From the NCBI RefSeq assembly GCF_003931875.1, contig NZ_CP034245.1, positions 1,116,001 through 1,180,000 on the forward strand: 64,000 bases of DNA, read 5' to 3'. Position 1 is the stretch's first letter. Each line of letters starts with the position of its first letter. The notes under the pieces are model-generated. The model did not search any database, had not been told where the DNA came from, and saw only the letters and a program-made list of their open reading frames with translations. Source of the DNA: Microbacterium sp. 10M-3C3 (GTDB taxonomy: Bacteria; Actinomycetota; Actinomycetes; Actinomycetales; Microbacteriaceae). Positions 17,317 through 25,255 of the stretch are shown in pieces. The position numbers and the translations under genes are program-made.

Positions 17317-18342
17317 TCAGCGGAAGGTGAGCACGCCCGTCGCCAGCTGGAACGGCGCGGGCACGGGAGGACGCTGGAGACGCCGGATTCGCTGGCACGC
17401 GAGTCGCGTCCAGGGCTCGTGCCGGCGCGTGCCCGTGACGAACACGACGAGGCTGCCGTCGTCGGCGATGCGCAGCGCCGGGTCGCACACGCCCGCACCC
17501 ATCCACTCCGGCGTGTCCGGACCATCCGTGTCGAGGATCCGCACCGGCGCGCTCCAGGCGGACCGCTGCGGCGAGGCGCTGGCAGCGGTCATGAGCCACA
17601 GTCCCTGCGGGGGGAATGGACGGGTTCCGTGCAGATTCGTGCCCGCGGCGAGGACCATCGTCCACCCGGCGGGCGCCCGCGCGAGAGCGATGTCGAAGAA
17701 CCCTTCGGCGGGGGCGGCGAACCGCGTCGGGGCGCTCCACCCGTCGAGGCCGTTCGGACTCGTGACGCACCGCAGTTCGTAGTCGGGCTGCTCGCCCGGC
17801 GCGACCTCGTGCGGCGTCGCGAGGTACCACATGACGTAGGTGCCGTCTTCGTGCACGACGCGCGGCTCGAGCACACTCGGGCGTTCGGCGTCGCCGGTGA
17901 TGAGCGGCGCCCCCGTGCGCCGCCACACGCCGTCGACCTGCTCGAGCACGCCGATCGCGTAGCGACTGCCTCGGCCGACATGACGCCGGCTTTCGCGCCC
18001 CGCGTAGTAGATGCGCGCCGGTGCGCCGCGGGAGGCGGGCACGTAGGACGGCGTGTGCATCCCGCCGCCGTCCCATGCGCCGCGCGGCGGATCGGCGACG
18101 AGCGCGCGCACTCTTCGGCCGCGCCGCTTCACGGGCGACCACCGAGCCGCCGGCAGCGCCTCCGAGCGCGGCGCCGTCGCGGCGTACAGGCGATTGCGGA
18201 AGCTCGTTGAGTAGCCGCCGAGGTAGAGCGTCCAGGTGTCGCCGTTCAGCGCGAGGTCGCCGCATCCGACACCCAGCAGTCCACGCGGCATCGGTCCGTG
18301 GAGCATGTCCCACAGGACCCGGGCGGATGCGAGCCGCATCAC
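17317..18342 (-). CDS. GH43/GH32-like five-bladed beta-propeller protein
   Basis: 341 residues, no signal peptide. Repeated propeller-type phrases are visible: TWTLYLGGYST, ARIYYAGRESRR, GTYVMWYLATPHE, FDIALARAPAGWTMVLAAGTN, CDPALRIADDGSLVVFVTG. These resemble arabinanase/levansucrase superfamily proteins. Candidate acidic catalytic residues (Asp near PSYVPASRG, Glu in VLEPRVV, Asp in FFDIAL) fit but were not aligned, so catalysis is uncertain. It stands alone between an acetyltransferase and tRNA-Lys, all minus strand, with no transport genes nearby. Confidence 0.65.
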   Translation of the reverse strand: MMRLASARVLWDMLHGPMPRGLLGVGCGDLALNGDTWTLYLGGYSTSFRNRLYAATAPRSEALPAARWSPVKRRGRRVRALVADPPRGAWDGGGMHTPSYVPASRGAPARIYYAGRESRRHVGRGSRYAIGVLEQVDGVWRRTGAPLITGDAERPSVLEPRVVHEDGTYVMWYLATPHEVAPGEQPDYELRCVTSPNGLDGWSAPTRFAAPAEGFFDIALARAPAGWTMVLAAGTNLHGTRPFPPQGLWLMTAASASPQRSAWSAPVRILDTDGPDTPEWMGAGVCDPALRIADDGSLVVFVTGTRRHEPWTRLACQRIRRLQRPPVPAPFQLATGVLTFR

Positions 18343-18441
18343 CGCGTCCGCGGAACGCCGACGGCCGAATGCGCGATCACGCGCCCACGGTACTGCGTCG
18401 ACGCCGCGAGGGCTGCCTGAGTGGAGGCATTGGCGGGACGG

Positions 18442-18514
18442 TGGGCCCCGTGGGGCTCGAACCCACGACCCGCGGATTAAAAGTCCGATGCTCTACCGAC
18501 TGAGCTAGAGGCCC
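18442..18514 (-). tRNA. tRNA-Lys(TTT)
   Basis: Minus-strand cloverleaf with acceptor GGGCCTC/GGGGCCC (one G-T pair), anticodon loop CTTTTAA with anticodon TTT (complement of 18479-18481), and T-arm GTGGGTTCGAGCCCCAC. CCA is not encoded (ACCG follows). A -10-like TAGGCT lies about 10 bases upstream on the minus strand. Confidence 0.95.
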
Positions 18515-18540
18515 GTGGCTCCAGCCTAGTCGTCGTGGAC

Positions 18541-18620
18541 GGCACGGAATCCGGGACGGGAGGTGCCCGAACATCCTCCCGCGCGGATTCCCCAACCATC
18601 GTGGTCCCGGATTCCGTGCC
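18541..18620. repeat. Perfect 17-bp inverted repeat between tRNA-Lys and sigK
   Basis: GGCACGGAATCCGGGAC (18541-18557) is exactly complementary to 18604-18620, with a 46-base interior that itself holds a smaller GGGAGG/CCTCCC pairing. It covers the expected -35 area of the divergent tRNA-Lys promoter. The remaining bases to 18837 hold no gene; a GGGGGAGGAG ribosome-binding site precedes the sigma-factor gene. Confidence 0.7.
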
Positions 18621-18837
18621 CGACTCCCCGACGCGGCCGCCGGATCCTCCTCGCCCGAGGCTCACGGCGGCCGCGCGGCCCGACCAGGGAGCGGTGAACG
18701 CTCGCGCGACGTCGGGTGTCCGGGGACGTCATCGCCTGTTCGGAGCCCTCCGCGAATCGGATGGGGCAATCCGTTCGTGTCCGCGCCACGAACACGCACA
18801 CAGGGTGGCCTGCCAGGAAGCGGGGGAGGAGTTTGGC

Positions 18838-19440
18838 ATGCTGGTGGATGTGGTGATCGACGGCGTGGAAGTGTCCGAGCACGCCGACGAGCCCGTCGAC
18901 CACATCGCGGGACTCCTTGCCCGCATCGCCGCCGGTGACCAGCAGGCCTTCGCCGAGCTCTACGACCTCATGTCGTCGCGCGTGTTCGGGCTCATCCGTC
19001 GCGTCCTCGTGGATCCGTCCCATAGCGAGGAAGTGCTGCAGGAGGTCTTCCTGGAGGTGTGGCAATCCGCGGGGAAGTTCGCTCCGAACAGAGGGCAAGG
19101 ACGTTCGTGGCTTCTGACCATCGCCCACCGGCGAGCGGTCGACCGAGTGCGGTCGTCACAAGCGAGCACCGACCGCGACGTGCGGGTGGGCTTCCGCGAC
19201 ATCGAGGCACCGCGCGATGATGTAGCGGAGAACGTGGAGCTGCGCATCGAGGGGCGGCGCGTGGTGGAAGCGCTCGCGACGCTGCCCGAAGCGCAGCGCG
19301 AAGCGCTCACGCTGGCCTACTACGGCGGGTACAGCCAGAGCGAGATCGCGGCCCTCGTGGGAGCGCCGCTGGGAACGATCAAGACGAGAATGCGAGACGG
19401 CTTGAGCCGGTTGAGGAACGAGATGGGGGTGAGCGTGTGA
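18838..19440 (+). CDS. sigK: ECF sigma factor, SigK type
   Basis: 200 residues; ATG 18838 lies behind GGGGGAGGAG, which decides against the longer in-frame reading. Region 2 spans about 27-95 (AFAELYDLMSSRVFGLIRRV, GRSWLLTIAHRRAVDRVR) and region 4 about 140-195 (LPEAQREALTLAYYGGYSQS, GTIKTRMRDGLSRLR). Pairing with an RskA-like anti-sigma gene that overlaps by four bases is the diagnostic arrangement for SigK. Probably senses envelope or redox stress through its partner; the target genes are unknown. Confidence 0.88.
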   Translation: MLVDVVIDGVEVSEHADEPVDHIAGLLARIAAGDQQAFAELYDLMSSRVFGLIRRVLVDPSHSEEVLQEVFLEVWQSAGKFAPNRGQGRSWLLTIAHRRAVDRVRSSQASTDRDVRVGFRDIEAPRDDVAENVELRIEGRRVVEALATLPEAQREALTLAYYGGYSQSEIAALVGAPLGTIKTRMRDGLSRLRNEMGVSV

Positions 19441-20237
19441 ACATCGACGAGTTCGGCGAGCTGTCGGCCGCTGCGGCGCTGGGCGCGCTCACGCCCGACG
19501 AGCAGCGCGCGTACGACGCCGCGCTGCGCGAGCACCCCGAGTGGGTGCACATCGTCCGCGCCGACGTCGAGACGGCCGTGCTCCTCGCCTCCGCCACCGA
19601 CCCGGTCGACCCGCCCGCCCACATCCGCGGGGCTCTGCTCGCGCGGATCGGCGCGGCCGCCGTGTCGCCCGCCGCATCGGAGACCGACCCCGCCGAGGAG
19701 GACTACGCCGCAGCGGGTGCGACCCCCGTCGAGCCCGTGCACGCCGAGCCGCAGACGGCCGTCGCGGCGGGCGGATCCGGCTGGGGCCCGCGGTCGTGGT
19801 TCGCCCTCGCCGCATCCCTGGTCCTGCTCCTCGCGCTCGGCTTCGGCGCCGTCTCGCTCGGCCAGTACCTCAACCGCCCGGCGGCCGTCGTCGCGCTCGA
19901 GCAGATCGAGCAGGCGCCGGATGCGGCGTCGGCGAGCGTCGACCTCGGAGACGGGGGCGTGGCGACCGCGCACTGGTCCGAGCAGCTCGGGCGGGCGGTG
20001 CTGGTGTCGGATGACATGCCGCAGCTGGCGAGCGACAAGTCGTACGAGCTGTGGCTCATCCGCGACGGCCAGCCGCTCGCGGCCGGCCTCATGGACGTGT
20101 CGGGCGGCGCCAGCTCCGCCGTCATCGAGGGCACCTACGAGGCGGGCGATGTGATCGCCGTGACGATCGAGCAGGCGGGCGGCTCGCCCGACGGCACCCC
20201 GTCCGGCGCCCCGATCGTCGCGATCCCGACGGCTTGA
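19437..20237 (+). CDS. rskA: Anti-sigma-K factor, RskA family
   Basis: 266 residues; GTG 19437 overlaps the sigK stop. The N-terminal sigma-binding domain (about 1-65, DEFGELSAAAALGALTPDEQ) is followed by a linker, one membrane helix at about 121-143, and an extracytoplasmic RskA domain (about 150-266) with ALEQIEQAPDAASA and SYELWLIRDGQPLAAG. Known family members hold the sigma factor at the membrane until regulated proteolysis releases it. Confidence 0.9.
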   Translation: MNIDEFGELSAAAALGALTPDEQRAYDAALREHPEWVHIVRADVETAVLLASATDPVDPPAHIRGALLARIGAAAVSPAASETDPAEEDYAAAGATPVEPVHAEPQTAVAAGGSGWGPRSWFALAASLVLLLALGFGAVSLGQYLNRPAAVVALEQIEQAPDAASASVDLGDGGVATAHWSEQLGRAVLVSDDMPQLASDKSYELWLIRDGQPLAAGLMDVSGGASSAVIEGTYEAGDVIAVTIEQAGGSPDGTPSGAPIVAIPTA

Positions 20238-20281
20238 GCGCCGCGGCCCGCTCGCAACGGTGCCGCGGGTAGCCTGGAGCG

Positions 20282-20920
20282 ATGACCGATCCGTCGCGCG
20301 AATTCCACAAGCCCGTGCGCCGGCCCGCGGAGCTCTTCGACCGACTGTTCGCCGCCGACGATCCGGCCGAGGTCTCGCGCGCCGCGCACAGCACCGCGCA
20401 GGCACTCCTGTCGCGCGTGCGCGAGGACCCGTCGGCCGAGGTCGTCGACCGCCTCGTCGCGTTCACCGACGAGAACGGCATCGACGACATCGCCGAGCTG
20501 TGGTCGCGCTCGCCCGCCCGCTCGCTGCCCGGCGCGCTGTGGCGGCTGTACCTCCTGCAGCTCATGATCCACGACGACCCGCAGACGGCCGCGCTGCTCT
20601 ACGAGCGCGGGCGCACCATGATCCCGTCCTCCGACCCCGTCGTGGCAGGAGCGCCGTCACCGGCGAGCCCCGAGGAGCTCGTGCAGCTCATCGACACGAT
20701 CCTCCGCGGACTGTTCACGGGCGACTTCGCCGTCGCCCTCGACCGCGCCGCGGCGTTCTGCCGGGTGCAGGCGGCGGGCGCGACGTACCTCGCCGACGAC
20801 TACGAGGCGACCGAGCCCGAACGCGCATCGACGTTCACGTCCCGCGCCCTGCGCCTGTCGACGTACGCGAACGACCTCGCCGCGTGCGCCGCGCTGTGGC
20901 GCCGCGAATCGCTCACCTGA
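20282..20920 (+). CDS. Conserved hypothetical protein, function unknown
   Basis: 212 residues, predicted largely alpha-helical and cytoplasmic. No recognised motif. Readable stretches include REFHKPVRRPAELFDRLFA at the N-terminus and ALWRLYLLQLMIHDDPQTAA in the middle. It looks like a protein kept in related Microbacteriaceae, but that is memory, not a search. The start follows CCTGGAGCG. It sits downstream of rskA (44 bases) and could be in the same transcript. Confidence 0.75.
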   Translation: MTDPSREFHKPVRRPAELFDRLFAADDPAEVSRAAHSTAQALLSRVREDPSAEVVDRLVAFTDENGIDDIAELWSRSPARSLPGALWRLYLLQLMIHDDPQTAALLYERGRTMIPSSDPVVAGAPSPASPEELVQLIDTILRGLFTGDFAVALDRAAAFCRVQAAGATYLADDYEATEPERASTFTSRALRLSTYANDLAACAALWRRESLT

Positions 20921-20955
20921 CCTCGCGGATGCGGCGCCCCGCGGCGCGCGCAGGG

Positions 20956-21016
20956 GAAACCACGCGCGAGCCGGAACAACACGTCGCGCATGATTTCTCG
21001 CCAGCTCCGTGGTTTC
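20956..21016. repeat. Inverted repeat downstream of the hypothetical gene
   Basis: GAAACCACG (20956-20964) pairs perfectly with CGTGGTTTC (21008-21016) across 43 bases; TTTCTCGC occurs twice in and beside the right part. Possibly a terminator of the sigK operon, since it lies 36 bases after the last stop. Confidence 0.45.
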
Positions 21017-21028
21017 TCGCGTCGGGAC

Positions 21029-21209
21029 GCGCCCCGGCAAAGAAAGTGCCGGGCCGCAGAACGCCCGGTGCCGGTGGCCGCTGCGCGGGAGAGGCGTTCC
21101 GCGCCCCGGCAAAGAAAGTGCCGGGCCGCAGAACGCCCGGTGCCGGTGGCCGCTGCGCGGGAGAGGCGTTCCGCGCCCCGGCAAAGAAAGTGCCGGGCCG
21201 CAGAACGCC
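21029..21209. repeat. 72-bp tandem repeat, about 2.5 copies
   Basis: Identical units start at 21029 and 21101, and a half unit at 21173. Each contains the hairpin CCCGGCA-AAGAAAG-TGCCGGG and an outer GAACGCC/GGCGTTC pairing. The period is a multiple of three, so several frames stay open and look like short repetitive proteins, but none has a convincing start or composition. The remainder of 20921-21322 holds no gene; 21300-21322 is the leader of pabC. Confidence 0.85.
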
Positions 21210-21322
21210 TCTCGGCGCAAGGCCGCTCATAGCGGCAGAAGATGGAGCCCGGGGTTACTGCGGCCCGGCTACAGGAGTCTAACAAGCGCACGGCGGTGCT
21301 ATTCCCGGCCTAGTCTCGGAGC

Positions 21323-22207
21323 ATGGCTTGGCGCTACGCTCTCGTCCTCGACCCGGCGGCCGCGGACGACACCCGTACGGAATTCCGTGACACCTTCACG
21401 CCGATCGACCCGGCTGCGCCGGCGCTCAGCGTCGGGGAGCTGTCCACGCAGCGCGGCGACGGGATCTTCGAGTCGATCGGCGTCGTCGACGGGCACGCGC
21501 AGGAGACCCAGGCGCACCTGGAGCGCCTGGCTCACTCCGCGCAGCTGTGCGACCTGCCGGCGCCGCACCTTCAGCAGTGGCGGCAGGCCGTCGACGCAGT
21601 CGCCGCGGAGGCCGATGCGGGGGAGAGCGTCATCAAGCTCATCCTCAGCCGCGGCGTCGAGCACGGCCCGGCTCCGACGGCCTGGGTGACTCTGGCGCCC
21701 GCTCCCGACAACTCGCGTGCGCGCGAGGACGGTATCCGGGTCGTGGTGCTCGATCGCGGCCTCGACAGCGGCGCGCCGGCGCGCGCACCGTGGCTGCTGC
21801 TGGGAGCGAAGACCCTCTCGTATGCGGTGAACATGGCCGCCATCCGCGAGGCGAAGCGCCGCGGGGCGTCCGACGCGATCTTCGTCTCGAGCGACGGGTA
21901 CGTGCTGGAGGGCCCGACGTCCTCGGTGCTGCTGCGCTTCGGCGACCGGTTCGTCACCCCCGAGCCGGGCGCGGGAATCCTGCACGGCACGACGCAGCTG
22001 AGCATCTTCGCGTGGCTGGCCGCGCAGGGCTTCGAGACCGCCTACGAGGCGGTGCCCGCATCCGCCCTCGCCGACGCGGATGCGGCGTGGCTGGTCTCGA
22101 GCGTCCGCCTCGCCGCGCCCGTCACGGCCATCGACGACCGCGAGCTCGCGGTGGACCGGGCCTTCACGGCGGAGCTGAACGCGTACCTCCTGTCGCCGCG
22201 CGACTGA
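21323..22207 (+). CDS. pabC: Aminodeoxychorismate lyase (class IV aminotransferase fold)
   Basis: 294 residues. PLP enzyme that releases pyruvate from 4-amino-4-deoxychorismate to give 4-aminobenzoate for folate. RGDGIFESIGVVDG (about 46-59) is the N-terminal class IV motif; the PLP lysine is in LLGAKTLSYAVNM (about residue 170). The closing segment ASDAIFVSSDGYVLEGPTSS and GILHGTTQ binds cofactor phosphate. Branched-chain or D-amino-acid aminotransferases share this fold, so the exact reaction is inferred. No pabA/B nearby. Confidence 0.8.
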   Translation: MAWRYALVLDPAAADDTRTEFRDTFTPIDPAAPALSVGELSTQRGDGIFESIGVVDGHAQETQAHLERLAHSAQLCDLPAPHLQQWRQAVDAVAAEADAGESVIKLILSRGVEHGPAPTAWVTLAPAPDNSRAREDGIRVVVLDRGLDSGAPARAPWLLLGAKTLSYAVNMAAIREAKRRGASDAIFVSSDGYVLEGPTSSVLLRFGDRFVTPEPGAGILHGTTQLSIFAWLAAQGFETAYEAVPASALADADAAWLVSSVRLAAPVTAIDDRELAVDRAFTAELNAYLLSPRD

Positions 22208-22237
22208 GCACCCGCCCGCCGCGCGCACAAACGCGGC

Positions 22238-22278
22238 CTGCGCCGAGGAACGCCGCATCGCAGCGTTTCCCGGCGCAG
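22238..22278. terminator. Convergent terminator between pabC and pstB
   Basis: Arms 22238-22253 and 22263-22278 match at 14 of 16 positions around a nine-base loop. It lies between the convergent ends of pabC (+) and pstB (-) and can serve both. Confidence 0.6.
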
Positions 22279-22317
22279 ATCGCGTTCATCGACGCCACCG
22301 CGCGGCGCAGGGCCGGC

Positions 22318-23097
22318 TCAGCCGAAGCGGCCGGAGACGTAGTCCTCGGTCGCCTGCACCGACGGCGTGGTGAAGATCGTCGCGGTGTCGTTGTACTCGA
22401 TGAGCTTGCCGGGCTTGCCGGTGCCGGCGATGTTGAAGAACGCCGTCTTGTCGGACACGCGCGAGGCCTGCTGCATGTTGTGCGTGACGATCACGACGGT
22501 GTAGTCGTTCTTGAGCTCGCCGATCAGCTCCTCGATCGCGTACGTGGAGATCGGGTCGAGCGCGGAGCACGGCTCGTCCATGAGAATGACCTCGGGCGAC
22601 ACAGCGATCGCGCGCGCGATGCACAGACGCTGCTGCTGGCCGCCCGACAGGCCCGAGCCGGGACGGTCGAGGCGGTCCTTGACCTCGTTCCACAGGTTGG
22701 CGCCCTGCAGCGACTTCTCCACGAGCGCGTCCGCGTCGCTCTTGGAGATGCGCTTGTTGTTCAGGCGCACCCCGGCCAGGACGTTCTCGCGGATCGACAT
22801 CGTCGGGAAGGGGTTCGGCCGCTGGAAGACCATGCCCACCTGCCGACGCACGAGCACGGGGTCGACACCCGGGCCGTACAGGTCGTCGCCGTCGAGCAGC
22901 ACCTCGCCCTCGACGCGCGCGCCGGGGATGACCTCGTGCATGCGGTTGAGGGTGCGCAGGAATGTGGATTTGCCGCATCCGGACGGACCGATGAAGGCGG
23001 TCACGGTGCGCGGCTCGATGTCGAGCGAGACTCCCTCGACCGCCAGGAAGTCGCCGTAGTAGACGTTCAGGTCGTTGACTTCGATGCTCTTGGACAC
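22318..23097 (-). CDS. pstB: Phosphate ABC transporter ATP-binding protein
   Basis: 259 residues. Walker [10 protein letters not shown] (about 33-41), Q-loop region [11 protein letters not shown], signature [15 protein letters not shown], Walker [15 protein letters not shown], and H-loop VTHNMQQ are all present. Asparagine-rich [12 protein letters not shown] after the Q-loop is typical of PstB. Energises uptake of orthophosphate. Last gene of pstSCAB; start follows CGAGGAATCGT on the minus strand. Confidence 0.97.
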   Translation of the reverse strand: MSKSIEVNDLNVYYGDFLAVEGVSLDIEPRTVTAFIGPSGCGKSTFLRTLNRMHEVIPGARVEGEVLLDGDDLYGPGVDPVLVRRQVGMVFQRPNPFPTMSIRENVLAGVRLNNKRISKSDADALVEKSLQGANLWNEVKDRLDRPGSGLSGGQQQRLCIARAIAVSPEVILMDEPCSALDPISTYAIEELIGELKNDYTVVIVTHNMQQASRVSDKTAFFNIAGTGKPGKLIEYNDTATIFTTPSVQATEDYVSGRFG

Positions 23098-23127
23098 GAT
23101 TCCTCGGGTTTCGCTTTCGGGTAGGGC

Positions 23128-24237
23128 TCAGCGGCCCAGCTTGGGGGAGAAGATGCGTGCGACGACCCGCGCGATGAGGTTCAGCACCATCACGATCACG
23201 ATGAGCACGAGCGCCGCCGCCCACGCGCGGTCGATGTACGCGGAGGCGGGGATGCCCTGGTTCATGTACTGCGAGTAGGCGAACACCGGGAGGGTCGCCA
23301 TGCGACCGTCGAACAGGTCGTAGTTCATCGATGTCGCGACGCCGGCGGTGAGAAGGAGCGGGGCCGTCTCGCCGATCACTCGGGAGATCGACAGCATGAC
23401 ACCCGTCGTGATACCCGCCACCGCGGTCGGCAGCACGACCTTGCTGATCGTGAGCCACTTCGGCACCCCGAGCGCATACGACGCCTCGCGAAGCTCGTTG
23501 GGGACGAGACGCAGCATCTCCTCGCTCGAGCGCACGACGACCGGGATCATGAGCACCGAAAGCGCGACGGCGCCCATGATGCCCATGCGCACGCCGGGTC
23601 CGAGGAACAGCGCGAACAGCGCGTACGCGAACAGGCCCGCCACGATCGAAGGGATGCCCGTCATGACGTCGACGAGGAACGTGATGCCCCGCGCGAGGCG
23701 CTTTCCGGCGCCGTACTCGACGAGATAGATCGAGGTGAAGATGCCGATCGGGATCGAGATGACGGCCGCGGCCAGTGTGATCAGCAGCGTGCCGACGATC
23801 GCGTGCAGCGCGCCACCGCCTTCGCCCACGACGTTGCGCATGGAGCTGGTGAAGAAGGTTCCGCTCAGACCCGCCACGCCGTTGGCGACGACGGTCACGG
23901 CGACCGACACGAGCGGGACCATCGCGATGCCGAACGCCGTGACGACGACACCCGTCACGAGTCGGTCGACGGCCTTGCGGTTGCCCTCCACGAGCGTGGA
24001 CACGATCGTGATGAGCACGAGGTACACCAGCGCGGTGAGCACCACCCATCCAGCGATGTTGAAGCCCGTGCCCTCGGCCGCGGCCATGATGCCGAAGAGG
24101 ATGCCGACGATCGCGGCGCTCCCGGCCAGCAGCGCCCACGGCGCCCACGCCGGAAGGCGACCTGAGGTGAGGGAGACCTGACCGCGGACGGGACCGGGTG
24201 CGTGACGGGTCGCGGCGGCGGCGGTGGTGGCGGTCAT
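23128..24237 (-). CDS. pstA: Phosphate ABC transporter permease
   Basis: 369 residues with about eight hydrophobic helices; the first two (about 30-90) form an N-terminal extension common in actinobacterial PstA. The EAA-type loop reads EEMLRLVPNELREASYALGVPKW (about 243-265). Its start lies one base after the pstC stop, so the two permease genes are translated together. Confidence 0.96.
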   Translation of the reverse strand: MTATTAAAATRHAPGPVRGQVSLTSGRLPAWAPWALLAGSAAIVGILFGIMAAAEGTGFNIAGWVVLTALVYLVLITIVSTLVEGNRKAVDRLVTGVVVTAFGIAMVPLVSVAVTVVANGVAGLSGTFFTSSMRNVVGEGGGALHAIVGTLLITLAAAVISIPIGIFTSIYLVEYGAGKRLARGITFLVDVMTGIPSIVAGLFAYALFALFLGPGVRMGIMGAVALSVLMIPVVVRSSEEMLRLVPNELREASYALGVPKWLTISKVVLPTAVAGITTGVMLSISRVIGETAPLLLTAGVATSMNYDLFDGRMATLPVFAYSQYMNQGIPASAYIDRAWAAALVLIVIVMVLNLIARVVARIFSPKLGR

Positions 24238-24238
24238 G

Positions 24239-25183
24239 TCAGTTGGCTCCCGAGAAATCCTTGCGCCGGCTCACGATGTAGCGAGCCAGCGCGTTCACGG
24301 CGAAGGTGACGACGAACAGGATGAGACCGGTCGCGATCAGCACGTTGATGTTCGTGCCGTACGCCTCCGGGAACGTCAGCGCGATGTTCGCAGGGATCGT
24401 GCTGGGGTTCTGCGAGGTGAACAGCTGGATCGTCACGACGCCCGTCGCCGAGAGCACGAGGGCCACGGCCATCGTCTCGCCCAGTGCGCGACCCAGGCCG
24501 AGCATCGACGCGGAGACGATGCCGCTGCGCCCGAACGGGAACACCGCCATGCGCACCATCTCCCACCGGGTGGCGCCGAGGGCGAGCGCGGCCTCCTCAT
24601 GCAGGACGGGGGTCTGGAGGAAGATCTCGCGGCAGATGGCGGTGATGATCGGGGTGACCATGACGGCCAGCACGATCGCTGCGGTGAAGATCGTGCGGCC
24701 GGTCGCGGACGCATCGCCTGAGAACAGCGGGAACCAGCCCGCATTGGTCGTGAGCCACGAGTACACCGGCTGCGCGGCCGGAGCGAGCGTCAGAATCCCC
24801 CAGAGGCCGAAGACGACAGAGGGCACGGCTGCGAGCAGATCGACGATGTAGCCGAGGCCCTGAGCCAGCCGGCGCGGCGCGTAGTGGGAGATGAAGAGGG
24901 CGACCGCCACGGACAGCGGGACCGCCATGATGAGCGCGAGGACGGAGGCCCAGACGGTTCCGAACGCGAGCGGCCACACATACGACCAGAAGTTCCCCGG
25001 AAGGATCGAGGCGTTCTCACTGGTCGCCGTGAGCCCGGGCACGGACTGGACGACGAGGAAGATCGTGACCGCGGCGAGGGTCACGAGGATCATGCTGCCG
25101 GCGAACAAAGCGGTTCCGCTGAACCACCGGTCGCCGGGACGCTGCTTCGGCTTCTCTCGGGTCGGAGCCGTGGTCGAGGTCAT
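24239..25183 (-). CDS. pstC: Phosphate ABC transporter permease
   Basis: 314 residues from ATG 25183, chosen because GACAGGACATC precedes it; an ATG nine codons upstream (25210) is possible but sits at the end of the preceding hairpin. Six helices; the cytoplasmic loop EEAALALGATRWEMVRMAVFP is the EAA motif that contacts PstB. Forms a heterodimer with PstA. Confidence 0.95.
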   Translation of the reverse strand: MTSTTAPTREKPKQRPGDRWFSGTALFAGSMILVTLAAVTIFLVVQSVPGLTATSENASILPGNFWSYVWPLAFGTVWASVLALIMAVPLSVAVALFISHYAPRRLAQGLGYIVDLLAAVPSVVFGLWGILTLAPAAQPVYSWLTTNAGWFPLFSGDASATGRTIFTAAIVLAVMVTPIITAICREIFLQTPVLHEEAALALGATRWEMVRMAVFPFGRSGIVSASMLGLGRALGETMAVALVLSATGVVTIQLFTSQNPSTIPANIALTFPEAYGTNINVLIATGLILFVVTFAVNALARYIVSRRKDFSGAN

Positions 25184-25213
25184 GATGTCCTGTCTCGGGT
25201 TCGGGATCAAGGC

Positions 25214-25249
25214 GATACCCGGCCCGGCGCGAACGCCGGGCCGGGTATC
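25214..25249 (-). terminator. Strong hairpin between pstS and pstC
   Basis: A perfect 16-bp stem (25214-25229 with 25234-25249) and a four-base CGAA-type loop. It follows the pstS stop by seven bases and precedes pstC by about 30. No strong T-run. It would stop part of the transcription or stabilise the pstS message, giving more binding protein than permease. Confidence 0.75.
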
Positions 25250-25255
25250 ACGGTA

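Noticed and set aside
21029..21209. CRISPR array
   Set aside because: Units are adjacent and identical with no variable spacers, and no cas gene is present.
20990..21290. Repetitive peptides encoded by the 72-bp repeat
   Set aside because: Several frames are open equally, none has a good start or ribosome-binding site, and the unit is better explained as hairpin DNA/RNA.
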